A DNA stretch of 64,000 bases, taken from assembly GCA_016899975.1 (NCBI GenBank), contig JACJJN010000003.1, positions 109,720 to 173,719 of the forward strand, written 5' to 3'. The DNA is from Lacrimispora saccharolytica. Its GTDB lineage: Bacteria; Bacillota; Clostridia; Lachnospirales; Lachnospiraceae. Positions 33,284-42,057 of the stretch are shown one piece after another (the first letter of the stretch is position 1; every line of letters begins with the position of its first letter). Position numbers and translations under genes: made by a program. The notes under the pieces are model-generated. The model worked only from the letters and a program-made list of their open reading frames with translations. It made no database searches and was not told the DNA's origin.

Positions 33284-33895
33284 TCAGAATGCAAGGAAAA
33301 AGGAAAAACGCAGCTTTCCATGACGGAGGACCGAATCGTAGGCCTCATCGCTCAGCACCTTCTCCAGGGTCTCCTCTCCCTCCTCATCCGGGACTGCGTG
33401 GAACGCATCGGGAAAACACATGGACGGATACAGCATGCACCACCAGTTATGTCCGTCTCCTTCTCCGATCGTCACCTTCAGCGCTTCATAGTTGCCGGAC
33501 GGAAAGGTGTATTCCCCATAAGTTTTCTGTGGAAACCAGGATTCCCCAAAGCTCACCTCCACAGACTGACTGCAGTTTCTTTCCCGCAGAACCTTTTCAG
33601 CGCATGTTTCCAGCTCCGGAAGATGTCTCCTCAGGATCTTTTCTGTTTCTTCTTTGTCCGAATCGGAATTTTCATCCAGCAATTCCTCCATTTTTTCCAG
33701 CAGAGCATCACGCACCGCCAGTTTGTTATCCTGATCCTTTCTTGTATCACTGTTGGCTTTTACATGAAAACGGACGACACTTGCCGCGATCTCCTGCTGG
33801 ATCTTTTGTTCCTCCCGGTGAAGCCCGATCATAAAGATCAACATGACGGTCCCTGCCGCCGCGCCCGCCATCCATGCCAGATTTCTTCTTTTCAT
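33284..33895 (-). CDS. spoIIR: Stage II sporulation protein R
   Basis: A 203-residue secreted signalling protein that activates SpoIIGA and so pro-sigma-E processing across the forespore septum. An N-terminal signal or anchor helix (about residues 7-25) is followed by RFHVKANSDTRKDQ, then YGEYTFPSGNYEALKVTIGE and GHNWWCMLYPSMCF, which are the family signatures. It is normally sigma-F-controlled; no such promoter was assigned here. Confidence 0.93.
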   Translation of the reverse strand: MKRRNLAWMAGAAAGTVMLIFMIGLHREEQKIQQEIAASVVRFHVKANSDTRKDQDNKLAVRDALLEKMEELLDENSDSDKEETEKILRRHLPELETCAEKVLRERNCSQSVEVSFGESWFPQKTYGEYTFPSGNYEALKVTIGEGDGHNWWCMLYPSMCFPDAFHAVPDEEGEETLEKVLSDEAYDSVLRHGKLRFSFFLAF

Positions 33896-34008
33896 GCCCT
33901 GTCCCCCTGTTATGTAACAGGCCCGGCCAATCCGGCCTGCCTGTCTGTTTTCTTCTTCTGAGAAAAGTATTTCCAGGGAACAGAAGTTTTATTCTGCTAT
34001 AAGACACA

Positions 34009-34091
34009 ATAAATACCTTACTGTTTCGGTGAGGATGCTTTTACAACTGCGCAATCGGGAAAGCAGACCAGCGAAACAGTACGGTATTTAT
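34009..34091. repeat. Inverted repeat after the germination operon
   Basis: ATAAATACC..TACTGTTTCG pairs with CGAAACAGTACGGTATTTAT across a 40-base loop holding smaller stems. It starts right after the stop of the GerC-like gene on the minus strand and may act as its terminator or processing hairpin. Confidence 0.55.
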
Positions 34092-34097
34092 CGCGGC

Positions 34098-34757
34098 TTA
34101 TACTAATATAAGCCCTTTTTCCGACGGCAGGATCCGCGGGATTTCCGGCAGTTCTCCGTAATTGTTCCAGCGGTAAAACACATCGTCCAGCGTCAGCTCT
34201 TTCCGTGCTCTGCCCTCCCGGTTTTCATACATTCCGGTGAGAAAGACTCCGACGGAATCTCCGAGCTCCGCTCTCTTTTCCATAATTGCCGACGGCTGTT
34301 CTGTCTGAAAGATCAGCGCATTCCTTCCCAGATCGCGATCCGCTTCCAGCCAGCGCAGTACTTCTTTCATCTTGTCTTCCTGCTCCAGCAGGCCGCTGCC
34401 AAATACAATTGCTTTCACATGTCCGGTATCCAGTTCATACTGACTGCTTTTATCATAAATTTTCAGAATTTCATCCAGAGTTCCCGCCGTGTAGACCGTT
34501 CCCGTATCTCCTCCATTCTCTCCGCCGTCCCCCTGCTTATTCTGTCCGGTCATTTCCGACAGATCCGCCATATCATAGATGACCTGATATCCTTCCGGAA
34601 CCGCATCGATAAAAATTGTCAGGGGATAAGCGCGTTCCTCCGGTCCGACCCCTCCGCAGCCGGCAAGCAGGAACAGACAGCCTGCCGCCGCCAGCATCCC
34701 CGCCGCATACCTTCCCACTCCCTCAAGCGCAGACACATACAATTTCTTTGCATTCAT
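34098..34757 (-). CDS. GerC-type spore germination lipoprotein, short form
   Basis: A 219-residue lipoprotein (lipobox LLAGCG) corresponding to the N-terminal part of Ger(x)C germinant receptor subunits, with YPLTIFIDAVPEGYQVIYDMADL, a KAIVFGSGLL strand and NALIFQTEQ. Bacillus GerC proteins are about 370-400 residues, so this is roughly half length. It is the last gene of an intact gerA-gerB-gerC operon, separated by only four bases from gerB, which argues for a natural short form rather than decay. Confidence 0.8.
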   Translation of the reverse strand: MNAKKLYVSALEGVGRYAAGMLAAAGCLFLLAGCGGVGPEERAYPLTIFIDAVPEGYQVIYDMADLSEMTGQNKQGDGGENGGDTGTVYTAGTLDEILKIYDKSSQYELDTGHVKAIVFGSGLLEQEDKMKEVLRWLEADRDLGRNALIFQTEQPSAIMEKRAELGDSVGVFLTGMYENREGRARKELTLDDVFYRWNNYGELPEIPRILPSEKGLILV

Positions 34758-34761
34758 CCGT

Positions 34762-35829
34762 TCACCTCCGTTTCTTTCCGGTTCTTCGGGAAAATATCCG
34801 CAGAGCCAGTGTCAGGATCAGAAAAAACGGAAGATAGAACCGCTCCGCCATCAGAGGATACCACTGTTCCATTCTGCTTCCCTCCTGTCCCAGCACACTG
34901 CCTCCATAGATCAAAGCTCCCATCGCAGCCCGAAAGATCCGTCCTTTGTCTCCCCGCATTCCTGTCAGATGTATTCCATAAAACAGAAGGCTCCCAAGAG
35001 CAAACAAAATACTGCACAGCAGCAGCGCAAGCCATACGATATCGAACCGTTCCAGAAATTTTCCCGGCAGCCTGGTCCCCGCCATCAGCTGTATCACCGG
35101 CACCTCCATCCGGCGGACGCCCTCCAGCCCGAAGGTTCCGATCAGGATCACCGCCGCTGCCGTAAGAAAAAGCCACACCTTTCCCAGCCCTTCCAGCAGC
35201 GGCTTTTTCAATCTTTTCTCCTGCTCCACCTGTCCAAGAAGAAACGGAAGCACCGCCAGAACCGCCCCCGCTCCCAGAGTTCTCCATCCTTCCCGGGCAA
35301 CTTCCGTCAGAGAAAACGCCGCCGCATCCGCAAAGGACTCCGCTCTCATATGAAATGCCGCCAGGATCAGCATCAGAACAAACCCAGCCATCACAAATGG
35401 ATAGAAAATTTCGGCAAGCCGCGCTCTTTGCTGGATATCATTTCTGATTCCTGCCCCGGCGGCAAGCAAAAGCAGAAGCCCAAGGAATTCCGGCGATATC
35501 CCGCTGATCAGATATTCTCCACAGAGGCTGCTGATCTTTCGCAGCAAAAAACTGCCGGTAAGAACCAGGAAGGAAAGATAAACGATAATCACCAGGAGCC
35601 GCCCTGCTTTTCCGATATAATGCTCCATATTTTCATAAACCCCGGCGTTTCGGATCAGCAAAAGGAGCCAGCCTGCCAGCAGAAGAAATCCCAGGGCCAT
35701 ACCCGCCAGTCCATTCTGTCCCGCCTGACATACCCCGCCCGCCAGAAACAAAAGCCATGCGCCAAGAAGCGCCAGGATCATCTGCCGGAGAAGCTGCCGC
35801 TGAGAAATACGATCATTGTCCGCGAACAT
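34762..35829 (-). CDS. GerB-type spore germination permease
   Basis: A 355-residue integral membrane protein of the endospore germination permease (APC superfamily) kind, with about ten hydrophobic segments. It binds or transmits the germinant signal with GerA and GerC in the spore inner membrane. The ATG at 35829 (MFADNDRISQRQLL) has GGAAAGGAGAG upstream and lies within the last codons of gerA, overlapping it by 17 bases. The in-frame extension to 35877 is rejected. Confidence 0.87.
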   Translation of the reverse strand: MFADNDRISQRQLLRQMILALLGAWLLFLAGGVCQAGQNGLAGMALGFLLLAGWLLLLIRNAGVYENMEHYIGKAGRLLVIIVYLSFLVLTGSFLLRKISSLCGEYLISGISPEFLGLLLLLAAGAGIRNDIQQRARLAEIFYPFVMAGFVLMLILAAFHMRAESFADAAAFSLTEVAREGWRTLGAGAVLAVLPFLLGQVEQEKRLKKPLLEGLGKVWLFLTAAAVILIGTFGLEGVRRMEVPVIQLMAGTRLPGKFLERFDIVWLALLLCSILFALGSLLFYGIHLTGMRGDKGRIFRAAMGALIYGGSVLGQEGSRMEQWYPLMAERFYLPFFLILTLALRIFSRRTGKKRR

Positions 35830-37399
35830 CTTTCTCTCCTTTCCGGCGCATGCGCACTCTCTGATGTCTTCTGGCAAAAACCGGGCGGAGGGTCAGCAGA
35901 TGGAAAGGCAGCCGTACCAGATCGTCGCCTGGATCCCGGTAATCCTCCAGGCCTTTTCCCACAAACGGCATCAGATACGGAATTCCAAAGCTGGTAAGTC
36001 CCGCCAGATGGCCCAGAAGCAGATAAATACCAAGCACAATGCCGAAGATGCCGAAAAAACCTCCCAGAAAAATAAATCCGTATTTCAGCAACCGGAACGG
36101 TACGGTAAATTCCTCCTTGGGGATTGCAAAGGAACTGAGCGCGCTGAACGCCACCACGACCACCGTCATCGGACTGACCAGATTTGCCGATACCGCCGCG
36201 TCTCCGATGATCAGACCTCCCACAATGCCGATGGTTCCCCCAAGCGGCCCAGGCATACGGACTCCCGCCTCACGGATCAGCTCAAACGCCATCTCCATCA
36301 GCAAAATTTCTATAATTCCAGGAAAGGGAACACCCTTGCGCGCTTCCGCAAAGGATAACAAAAGGTTCGTCGGCAGAATCTGCGTATGAAAACAGGTGAC
36401 CGCCAGATAACAGCCGGAAATCATCAAAGCCGCCGCCATGGCAAGATATCTCAGGACACGCAGAAACGTCACCATGCCGAACCAGTGATAACGGTCTTCG
36501 CTGACCTGCATAAAATCATTGAATGTAGTGGGAAATACAAGCGCTGTGGGCGAATTGTCGCAGAGAAACAGAATCCTCCCGTTCAAGACCTCCATCGCCG
36601 CCCGGTCGGGCCGTTCCGTCGTTTCAAATTGAGGAAACGGCGACAGCCAGTGCTTCTGGCAGAGCTGTTCCAGCATTCCCGTGTCAAAGACCCCGTCGAT
36701 CTCCCACTGTCCGATTTCCTGCCGGATCCTCTCCAGAATCTCCGGATAGATCAGATCTTCCATATAAACCAGCGCCGTCACCGTTGCCGACCGCTTTCCA
36801 AGGGTGATTTCCTCCACTTTAAGACCGGTATTCCGGATCCTTTTGCGGACCAGAGCCTCATTCAGTTTTACCGATTCCGTAAAGCTTTCCCGCGAACCAC
36901 GCAGCGCTTTTTCCGTATCCGCCTTCTGAACCACCATCGCCGGATAGCCTTTGGACGCAATCTTGACGGCTTTCGGATAACCGTCCAGAAACAGCACCGC
37001 ATTTCCCGCCAGCAGCGCCGCCAGCGCCAGCTCCCTGTCCTCATATGCTATCGTATCCGCCACCCCAAGCGCGTTGCTGTCGAGAACACCCGCCAGCTCC
37101 CCGGAGGGCACCTCCCGAAGCTCGTTCATCATCTTTCCGATCAGGGAATCCTCCAGCAGCGTATTGGTGACAGTCACTTCCCCAAAGACAAGGAGCGCCG
37201 CCACATCCGCCTCACGCCCCAGGTACATCTTATGCATCATGATATCCGCACAGTTGGCACATCTTTCTTTGAGCCATGCTTCATTTTCATCCAGAGACAC
37301 ACTTATCTTTCCAACCGTTCCGCAGCTTTTCGTATTCCCGCCAGTCTTCTGAGCTTTCCCCGTTTTCTCCGCAGCCTGCGTTTTATCTGTCTTTTTCAT
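35813..37399 (-). CDS. GerA-type spore germination protein
   Basis: A 528-residue germinant receptor A subunit. A soluble N-terminal half (GKISVSLDENEAWLKERCAN onward) is followed by five or six membrane helices with the family block EILLMEMAFELIREAGVRMP and GPLGGTIGIVGGLIIGDAAV. I chose ATG 37399 (MKKTDK) because GAAAGG lies at proper distance; the upstream ATG at 37408 is too close to the site. The operon order gerA-gerB-gerC is complete. Which nutrient or bile acid is sensed cannot be read from sequence. Confidence 0.93.
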   Translation of the reverse strand: MKKTDKTQAAEKTGKAQKTGGNTKSCGTVGKISVSLDENEAWLKERCANCADIMMHKMYLGREADVAALLVFGEVTVTNTLLEDSLIGKMMNELREVPSGELAGVLDSNALGVADTIAYEDRELALAALLAGNAVLFLDGYPKAVKIASKGYPAMVVQKADTEKALRGSRESFTESVKLNEALVRKRIRNTGLKVEEITLGKRSATVTALVYMEDLIYPEILERIRQEIGQWEIDGVFDTGMLEQLCQKHWLSPFPQFETTERPDRAAMEVLNGRILFLCDNSPTALVFPTTFNDFMQVSEDRYHWFGMVTFLRVLRYLAMAAALMISGCYLAVTCFHTQILPTNLLLSFAEARKGVPFPGIIEILLMEMAFELIREAGVRMPGPLGGTIGIVGGLIIGDAAVSANLVSPMTVVVVAFSALSSFAIPKEEFTVPFRLLKYGFIFLGGFFGIFGIVLGIYLLLGHLAGLTSFGIPYLMPFVGKGLEDYRDPGDDLVRLPFHLLTLRPVFARRHQRVRMRRKGEKDVRGQ

Positions 37400-37622
37400 A
37401 AAAAACATCCTTTCAGGAACTGTCCGCAGCTTTTTACTGTATGCTTCATTGCACATCAACAAACTGCCGGACAATTTTTTCCCTGATAGGATGCCCTGTT
37501 CTTATACAATTATTCTTTTTATATTTCGTCGTTTATAACCATTCCACCTTTTATTTCAGACATACAAAAACTCCCGGATCAAATGCCTGCAAAGAATGTT
37601 CAACCACACCCAACCACCATAC

Positions 37623-37968
37623 AGAAAATACGAAAAAGCTGCAGCTTATGTCCTTCCGGATTTCAAAACCAGAAAGCCGCCGGGGGCAGAAGGTATGCGT
37701 GGACGGCGGGCATTTGAAAAGATGTGAAGAAAATCTTAGCGTTCCGAAGTGCCGGAGGACGGGTCAGGCGAAGTGCTTCCCGCACTGAGCCTGAGGAGCG
37801 CTAAGTCGGGAATTGATCAACAATTCCTGACGAATCGCTCCGGTACCCGTCCGGAGGTACTTCGGAACGCTTAGATTTTCCACATCTTTTCAACCGCCCG
37901 CCGTCCACGCATACCTTCTGCCCCCGGCGGCTTTCGTCCCCCCGATCCCCATAACTTTCGTATTTTCT
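37623..37968. repeat. Giant palindrome family, copy 3 (346 bp)
   Basis: Outer arms AGAAAATACGAAA/TTTCGTATTTTCT. The next block pairs perfectly over about 38 bp starting AAAGCCGCCGGGGGCAGAAG (37673) and ending at 37934. Inner blocks are TGAAAAGATGTG/CACATCTTTTCA, GTTCCGAAGTGCC/GGTACTTCGGAAC and GGACGGGT/ACCCGTCC. The core hairpins match copies 1-2 except paired changes in P3 (GTCGGGAATTG/CAATTCCTGAC instead of GCCGGGAATTT/AAATTCCTGGC). The right edge is 3 bases from the stop codon of the GntR gene. Confidence 0.92.
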
Positions 37969-37971
37969 ATA

Positions 37972-38631
37972 CTAATCATGGACAATACTGTGAATGATAT
38001 TTTTCTGCTGCCGTTCAATATGCTCCCTCATGATCATCTGCGCGCGCTCCAGATCACGTTCTTTCAACGCCTCCCACAGCGCGTCGTGCTCCTCCACGAG
38101 AGAACGGCGTGCTTTCACATCTTTGAGATATTCAATCCGGTAACGGTACATCTGCTCTCTCAGATTGTTCAGAAGCTGCACCAGCCGCGCATTGTCCGTA
38201 GCCTGATAAATAATATCATGAAACTCCACATCCGCCTTTGCCAACGCCTGCAGATCATCCGTCTCCAGAAGAGACTCAAACTTCCGGGACGCCCGGTACA
38301 GATCACCCAGGGCTTCCGACCGGATCCGCTCACATGCAAACCGGGTTGCCAGTTCTTCCAGTCCGAGACGCACTTCCAAAACGTCATTCAAATCTTTCTC
38401 CGTGATCTGCGCTACCTGCGCGCCTTTTCGCGGGATCATGATCACAAGCCCCTCCAGCTCCAGCATACGGATTGCCTCCCGGATCGGTGTTCTGGACACT
38501 CCCAGCTGGTTTGCAAGACGGATTTCCATCAGCCGCTCGCCAGGCTTCAGTTCTCCGCGCAGAATCGCCTGGCGCAGAGTATTAAATACCACGTCCCTTA
38601 AAGGAAGAAACTGATAATCTTCCATATTCAT
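37972..38631 (-). CDS. GntR/FadR-family transcriptional regulator
   Basis: A 219-residue regulator. The N-terminal winged HTH contains LRQAILRGELKPGERLMEIR and LGVSRTPIREAIRMLELEGL, diagnostic of GntR. The C-terminal all-helical FCD domain has the metal ligands in VEFHDIIYQ and MREHIERQ. It lies 17 bases after ispE and is probably co-transcribed. Target genes are unknown; FadR-type members usually sense carboxylic acids. A giant palindrome begins three bases after its stop. Confidence 0.92.
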   Translation of the reverse strand: MNMEDYQFLPLRDVVFNTLRQAILRGELKPGERLMEIRLANQLGVSRTPIREAIRMLELEGLVIMIPRKGAQVAQITEKDLNDVLEVRLGLEELATRFACERIRSEALGDLYRASRKFESLLETDDLQALAKADVEFHDIIYQATDNARLVQLLNNLREQMYRYRIEYLKDVKARRSLVEEHDALWEALKERDLERAQMIMREHIERQQKNIIHSIVHD

Positions 38632-38648
38632 CCTGCTCTACCTCTCTT

Positions 38649-39524
38649 TCATCTTTTCGGTTTCCCACCACCTTCGGGAACTGTCGTCAAAAATGTCTGT
38701 CTCGTCAAGCCACTGTCCCTGAGCGTCTCATAAGCTTTCTGCGCTGTATCTTTGTCCTCAAAAAGTCCAAACACGGTAGGTCCGCTGCCGCTCATCATTG
38801 CGTTGAGCGCGCCTTCCCGGATCATCAGATTTTTGATATCGTCAATGACTGGATACGCCGGACAGGTCACCAGCTCAAGGACATTTCCCATACGGGAGGC
38901 GATCCCCTTCAGATCTTTCTGTTCAATCGCCTGCCGGATACCGTCGATGTCCGGGTGATATTCAATTTTTTTCAGATCCAGATTGCCGTAAACGAATTTT
39001 GTGGAAACATTGATTCCCGGTTTGCCGATCAATACGTAACAGAACGGCATCGGCGGCAGCTTGGTCAGTTTTTCTCCGATCCCTTCCGCAAGCGCCGTTC
39101 CTCTCATAATACAGTAAGGCACATCCGCGCCGATCTTTACCCCCCGTTCCATCAGCTCCCCGACAGAAAGTCCCAGCTGGAACATCCGGTTCACTCCCAC
39201 CATAACGGCCGCCGCGTCGGAGCTTCCCCCCGCCATTCCCGCCGCCACCGGGATAAATTTGGACAGCTTCACATCCAGCCCTTCCCGGATGTCAAACTCC
39301 TTCATCAACAGATCCGCCGCCTTGTAGACCAGATTATTTTCATTGCACGGTAAAAAAGAAAGGTTCGTCTCTATCCTGATTCCCGGCTGCTCCGACCTCT
39401 CGATCTCCAGCTGATCAAACATCTGGATGTTCTGCATGATCATCCGCACTTCATGGTAGCCGTCCGGCCGTTTTCCCGTAACATCCAGACCCAGATTAAT
39501 CTTTGCAAGCGCTCTCAGTTTCAT
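38649..39524 (-). CDS. ispE: 4-(cytidine 5'-diphospho)-2-C-methyl-D-erythritol kinase
   Basis: A 291-residue GHMP kinase of the MEP isoprenoid pathway. It shows the N-terminal AKINLGLDVTGKRPDGYHEV, the ATP-binding PVAAGMAGGSSDAAAV loop and the C-terminal MSGSGPTVFGLF. The ATG at 39524 (MKLRALAK) is set seven bases after GGAGG; ATG 39530 is too close to that site. It heads a two-gene unit with the GntR gene. Confidence 0.96.
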   Translation of the reverse strand: MKLRALAKINLGLDVTGKRPDGYHEVRMIMQNIQMFDQLEIERSEQPGIRIETNLSFLPCNENNLVYKAADLLMKEFDIREGLDVKLSKFIPVAAGMAGGSSDAAAVMVGVNRMFQLGLSVGELMERGVKIGADVPYCIMRGTALAEGIGEKLTKLPPMPFCYVLIGKPGINVSTKFVYGNLDLKKIEYHPDIDGIRQAIEQKDLKGIASRMGNVLELVTCPAYPVIDDIKNLMIREGALNAMMSGSGPTVFGLFEDKDTAQKAYETLRDSGLTRQTFLTTVPEGGGKPKR

Positions 39525-39638
39525 ATCCATCCTCCATTTACCGTGTTTTTTGTATACAATCATTCTAAAACAACCCGGTCCTACATTTCAACCCCGGAAT
39601 TCCCTGTCTGCCTTACTTTGTATAAAATGCACGATTTT

Positions 39639-40133
39639 TCAATGAAAAATCAGTTGATAGTTTACGATATCCAGGTATCTTCCGAACTTTCTGCCCGCTT
39701 CCCGGATCGTTCCCGCATACTCAAAACCAAACTTTTCATGAAGATGTACACTGGTTTCATTTTCCCCGGAAATCACAGAAATAGCCATATGCACGTCCTC
39801 TCTTTTTCTTCCCCATTCAAGGATATGCTCCAGCAGCTTTCCGGCGATGCCTCTCTTACGGTATCTGTGATCCACATAAACGGAGAGCTCCACCGATTCG
39901 TGATACGCTTCCAGTCTGCGGTAAGTGGAAAAACTTGCATATCCTACCGCCCTGCCGTCCTCTTCCGCTACAAACAGCGGATGGTTGCCCACGTTATGCT
40001 GCCGGAACCATTCCATCCTGTCCTCCAATGTTTTCGGCTGCATGTCGAAAGTCGCCGTTGTATTTTTCACCTCATAGTTATATATTTCCATCAAATATGG
40101 AACATCCCGTTCTTCCGCTTCCCTGATGATCAT
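39639..40133 (-). CDS. GNAT acetyltransferase, phosphinothricin acetyltransferase type
   Basis: A 164-residue acetyl-CoA-dependent N-acetyltransferase. MIIREAEERDVPYLMEIYN and VYVDHRYRKRGIAGKLL (the RxxGxA acetyl-CoA loop) resemble Pat/Bar-type and YwnH-type enzymes, and the late EKFGFEYAGTIREAGRKFGR is typical. The natural substrate is more likely a small amine such as methionine sulfoximine than an antibiotic. A palindrome repeat lies just upstream. Confidence 0.88.
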   Translation of the reverse strand: MIIREAEERDVPYLMEIYNYEVKNTTATFDMQPKTLEDRMEWFRQHNVGNHPLFVAEEDGRAVGYASFSTYRRLEAYHESVELSVYVDHRYRKRGIAGKLLEHILEWGRKREDVHMAISVISGENETSVHLHEKFGFEYAGTIREAGRKFGRYLDIVNYQLIFH

Positions 40134-40160
40134 GCCGACTCCTCTTTCTTTTGAAATTTT

Positions 40161-40188
40161 GTAACAGTTCAGCCAGCTGAACTGTTAT
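40161..40188. repeat. GTAAC-GTTCAG palindrome, upstream of the GNAT gene
   Basis: GTAACAGTTCAG-ccag-CTGAACTGTTAT, a near-perfect dyad 28 bases before the GNAT start codon. Confidence 0.7.
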
Positions 40189-40229
40189 GGAACTTCCTTT
40201 GGCAGTTTCCGTCTGTACAGACACAGAAC

Positions 40230-40262
40230 AGCGCCACCCGCTTTTTTGCGAATGGCGCCGCC
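40230..40262 (-). terminator. Hairpin after the DUF6465 gene
   Basis: Minus strand: GGCGCCATTCGC-AAAAAA-GCGGGTGGCGCTGTTCT forms a GC-rich stem just after the stop at 40281; the T tract is modest. Confidence 0.55.
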
Positions 40263-40280
40263 CCGTTGCGTCTGCAATCC

Positions 40281-40664
40281 TTATAATTCCACACAGCCCT
40301 GTACCGAATCGTTTGCCACAAAATATGCTCTGGATTCTTCAGGCTTCAGATAAATATTCAGCTTTTCAAGACTTTCCGGCGTATGTCCCATACTTTCCCA
40401 CTGCTTTTTGATCTGCTCCACAATATCCGCCTGGCAGAATTCTTTCCCATTCCACTGAACGTAAAAATTCATGTTTTTCATTTCTTCTTTCTCCTCCTGC
40501 TGCAAATCAACATCCATCCGGAAGCAGATATTCTGACCGCCGTTCTCTGTCTCCTGCGCGTTCTGTTCCATTTCCTTTGTTACCGGTTCTTTTTCCTGTA
40601 CCGGCTGCTGCTTCTGAAGAACTGCGGCAGCCTGTTTCTTCTTTTTCAGTCTCTTGCTGGCCAT
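40281..40664 (-). CDS. DUF6465 family protein
   Basis: A 127-residue protein. The Lys/Gln-rich N-terminus is low in complexity; the C-terminal 65 residues (MNFYVQWNGKEFCQADIVEQ and LNIYLKPEESRAYFVAND) match DUF6465 proteins, short basic proteins found in Lachnospiraceae. A function is not established. The gene stands between the GNAT and chromate transporter genes on the same strand. Confidence 0.72.
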   Translation of the reverse strand: MASKRLKKKKQAAAVLQKQQPVQEKEPVTKEMEQNAQETENGGQNICFRMDVDLQQEEKEEMKNMNFYVQWNGKEFCQADIVEQIKKQWESMGHTPESLEKLNIYLKPEESRAYFVANDSVQGCVEL

Positions 40665-40730
40665 ATACTCTCCTCCGTTTTTCGGTTTGTAACATATTAT
40701 AGCACGTTTTTTTCAAATAGCAATGCCAGC

Positions 40731-41303
40731 CTACATCTCCCCGAGTACAGCAGATGCCACAGTCTCCAGCACGCCGCACAGAAGCATGACCGGCACCGGA
40801 CCCAGCTTTGTTTTCCGCAGCAGAACGAATCCAAGGACAAACCACACAATTGCCCGCGCCTGAATATTTCCCGGAATCAGTTCAAACATGCCGTTTTCAA
40901 AAAATGCTGTAATCAGAATATCCACTCCCGCCTGGGCAATGAGCGCCACAACGGCAGGACGCAGCGCTCCCAGCGCTCCCTGAAGCAGGTCCAGTTTCCG
41001 GTATCTCGTATAAAGATAAGCAAGCCCTGTGACAAAGATACAGGAAGGAAGAATACATCCAACCGTAGCAACGACCGCTCCCAGCGGTCCGGCGATCTGT
41101 GTTCCGACGAAAGTCGCCGCATTCACCGCGATAGGACCAGGCGTCATCTGTGAGATCGTGATCAGATTAGTAAACTCAGAAGCACTCAGCCACTGATGTC
41201 CATCAACGATCTGCGCCTGGATCAGCGGCATCGCCGCATACCCGCCGCCGAAACTGAATGCTCCGATCTGAAGAAAACTCAAAAATAACTGCAGATAGAT
41301 CAT
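40731..41303 (-). CDS. Chromate transporter subunit, short CHR type (second gene)
   Basis: A 190-residue membrane protein with the CHR-family motif FSFGGGYAAMPLIQ at the N-terminus and MTPGPIAVNAATFVG around residue 55. It forms a pair with the next gene: short CHR proteins work as two half-size subunits. The start overlaps the upstream stop by four bases (ATGA). The transported anion may be chromate, sulfate or another oxyanion; the sequence does not decide. Confidence 0.87.
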   Translation of the reverse strand: MIYLQLFLSFLQIGAFSFGGGYAAMPLIQAQIVDGHQWLSASEFTNLITISQMTPGPIAVNAATFVGTQIAGPLGAVVATVGCILPSCIFVTGLAYLYTRYRKLDLLQGALGALRPAVVALIAQAGVDILITAFFENGMFELIPGNIQARAIVWFVLGFVLLRKTKLGPVPVMLLCGVLETVASAVLGEM

Positions 41304-41869
41304 TTCTGTCTCCCCCTTTTCTCAGACCACATCGTCCGGATCACTCCTGCCGCCGCAGCCGCCAGAATAATCCAGATGACATTCACCTTCCACACCATAC
41401 AGGCAAGAAAACTCACGATCATAATAAATCCGGAAAAAAAGCTCTTCTGTTTCACCACTCCCGCAGCCATATCCCAGACGACAGAAGCAATGACTGCGCC
41501 GATCCCGGACTCCATCCCTTTCAGCATCGCCGCCACTGCAGAATTGGAGATAAACGCGTCGTAACACAGCGATATCAGGGAAAGAATCATCATCGGAGGA
41601 AGAATCGCCCCCAGTACCGAAATCAGAACTCCCGGCAGTCCCGCCAGCTTATACCCTACGACGATTGCGCCATTGACGGCAATGGCGCCCGGTGATGACT
41701 GGGCAATTGCCGTCATGTCCAGCATCTCGTCCTCATTGATCCAATGCAGCTGATCCACAAATTTCGTCTTCATCAGCGAGATAATCACATATCCTCCGCC
41801 AAAGGTAAACATGCTGAGACTCAGTGTCGATAAAAACAATTTTTTCCATACGGTACTTTTTTTCTCCAT
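41300..41869 (-). CDS. Chromate transporter subunit, short CHR type (first gene)
   Basis: A 189-residue partner of the gene at 40731, with the same CHR signature (MFTFGGGYVIISLM and SSPGAIAVNGAIVVG). GGAGG lies eight bases before the ATG. The two subunits differ mainly in the charged loops. The pair is a unit, with a diverged copy of the short palindrome upstream. Confidence 0.87.
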   Translation of the reverse strand: MEKKSTVWKKLFLSTLSLSMFTFGGGYVIISLMKTKFVDQLHWINEDEMLDMTAIAQSSPGAIAVNGAIVVGYKLAGLPGVLISVLGAILPPMMILSLISLCYDAFISNSAVAAMLKGMESGIGAVIASVVWDMAAGVVKQKSFFSGFIMIVSFLACMVWKVNVIWIILAAAAAGVIRTMWSEKRGRQK

Positions 41870-41900
41870 GGTTCAATCCTCCATCCTCTCTGCCCCATTT

Positions 41901-41930
41901 ATAACAGAAGCTCGCCAGTTGAACTGTTAT
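41901..41930. repeat. GTAAC-GTTCAG palindrome, diverged copy
   Basis: ATAACAG-aagctcgccagttgaa-CTGTTAT keeps the outer arms and the right-hand GTTGAACTGTTAT. It lies about 30 bases upstream of the chromate transporter pair. Confidence 0.45.
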
Positions 41931-42017
41931 TCATTATAAGGTCCATTTCGCTGGAAGTAAAATAGGAATCTTCTATATGAAATATCAGGAAATCATGATC
42001 GCGAAATTCCATACAAC

Positions 42018-42052
42018 GAAAAAGACCGGCATATCAAACTGATACACCGGCT
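42018..42052 (-). terminator. Terminator after the MecA-like gene
   Basis: Minus strand: CCGG-TG-TATCA-gtt-TGATA-TG-CCGG followed by TCTTTTTCG, starting a few bases after the stop at 42058. Confidence 0.8.
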
Positions 42053-42057
42053 TCCTT

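Noticed and set aside
34098..34757. GerC-like gene as a truncated pseudogene
   Set aside because: The operon is intact with four-base spacing, the lipobox is present and a hairpin follows its stop directly, so a natural short form is more likely.
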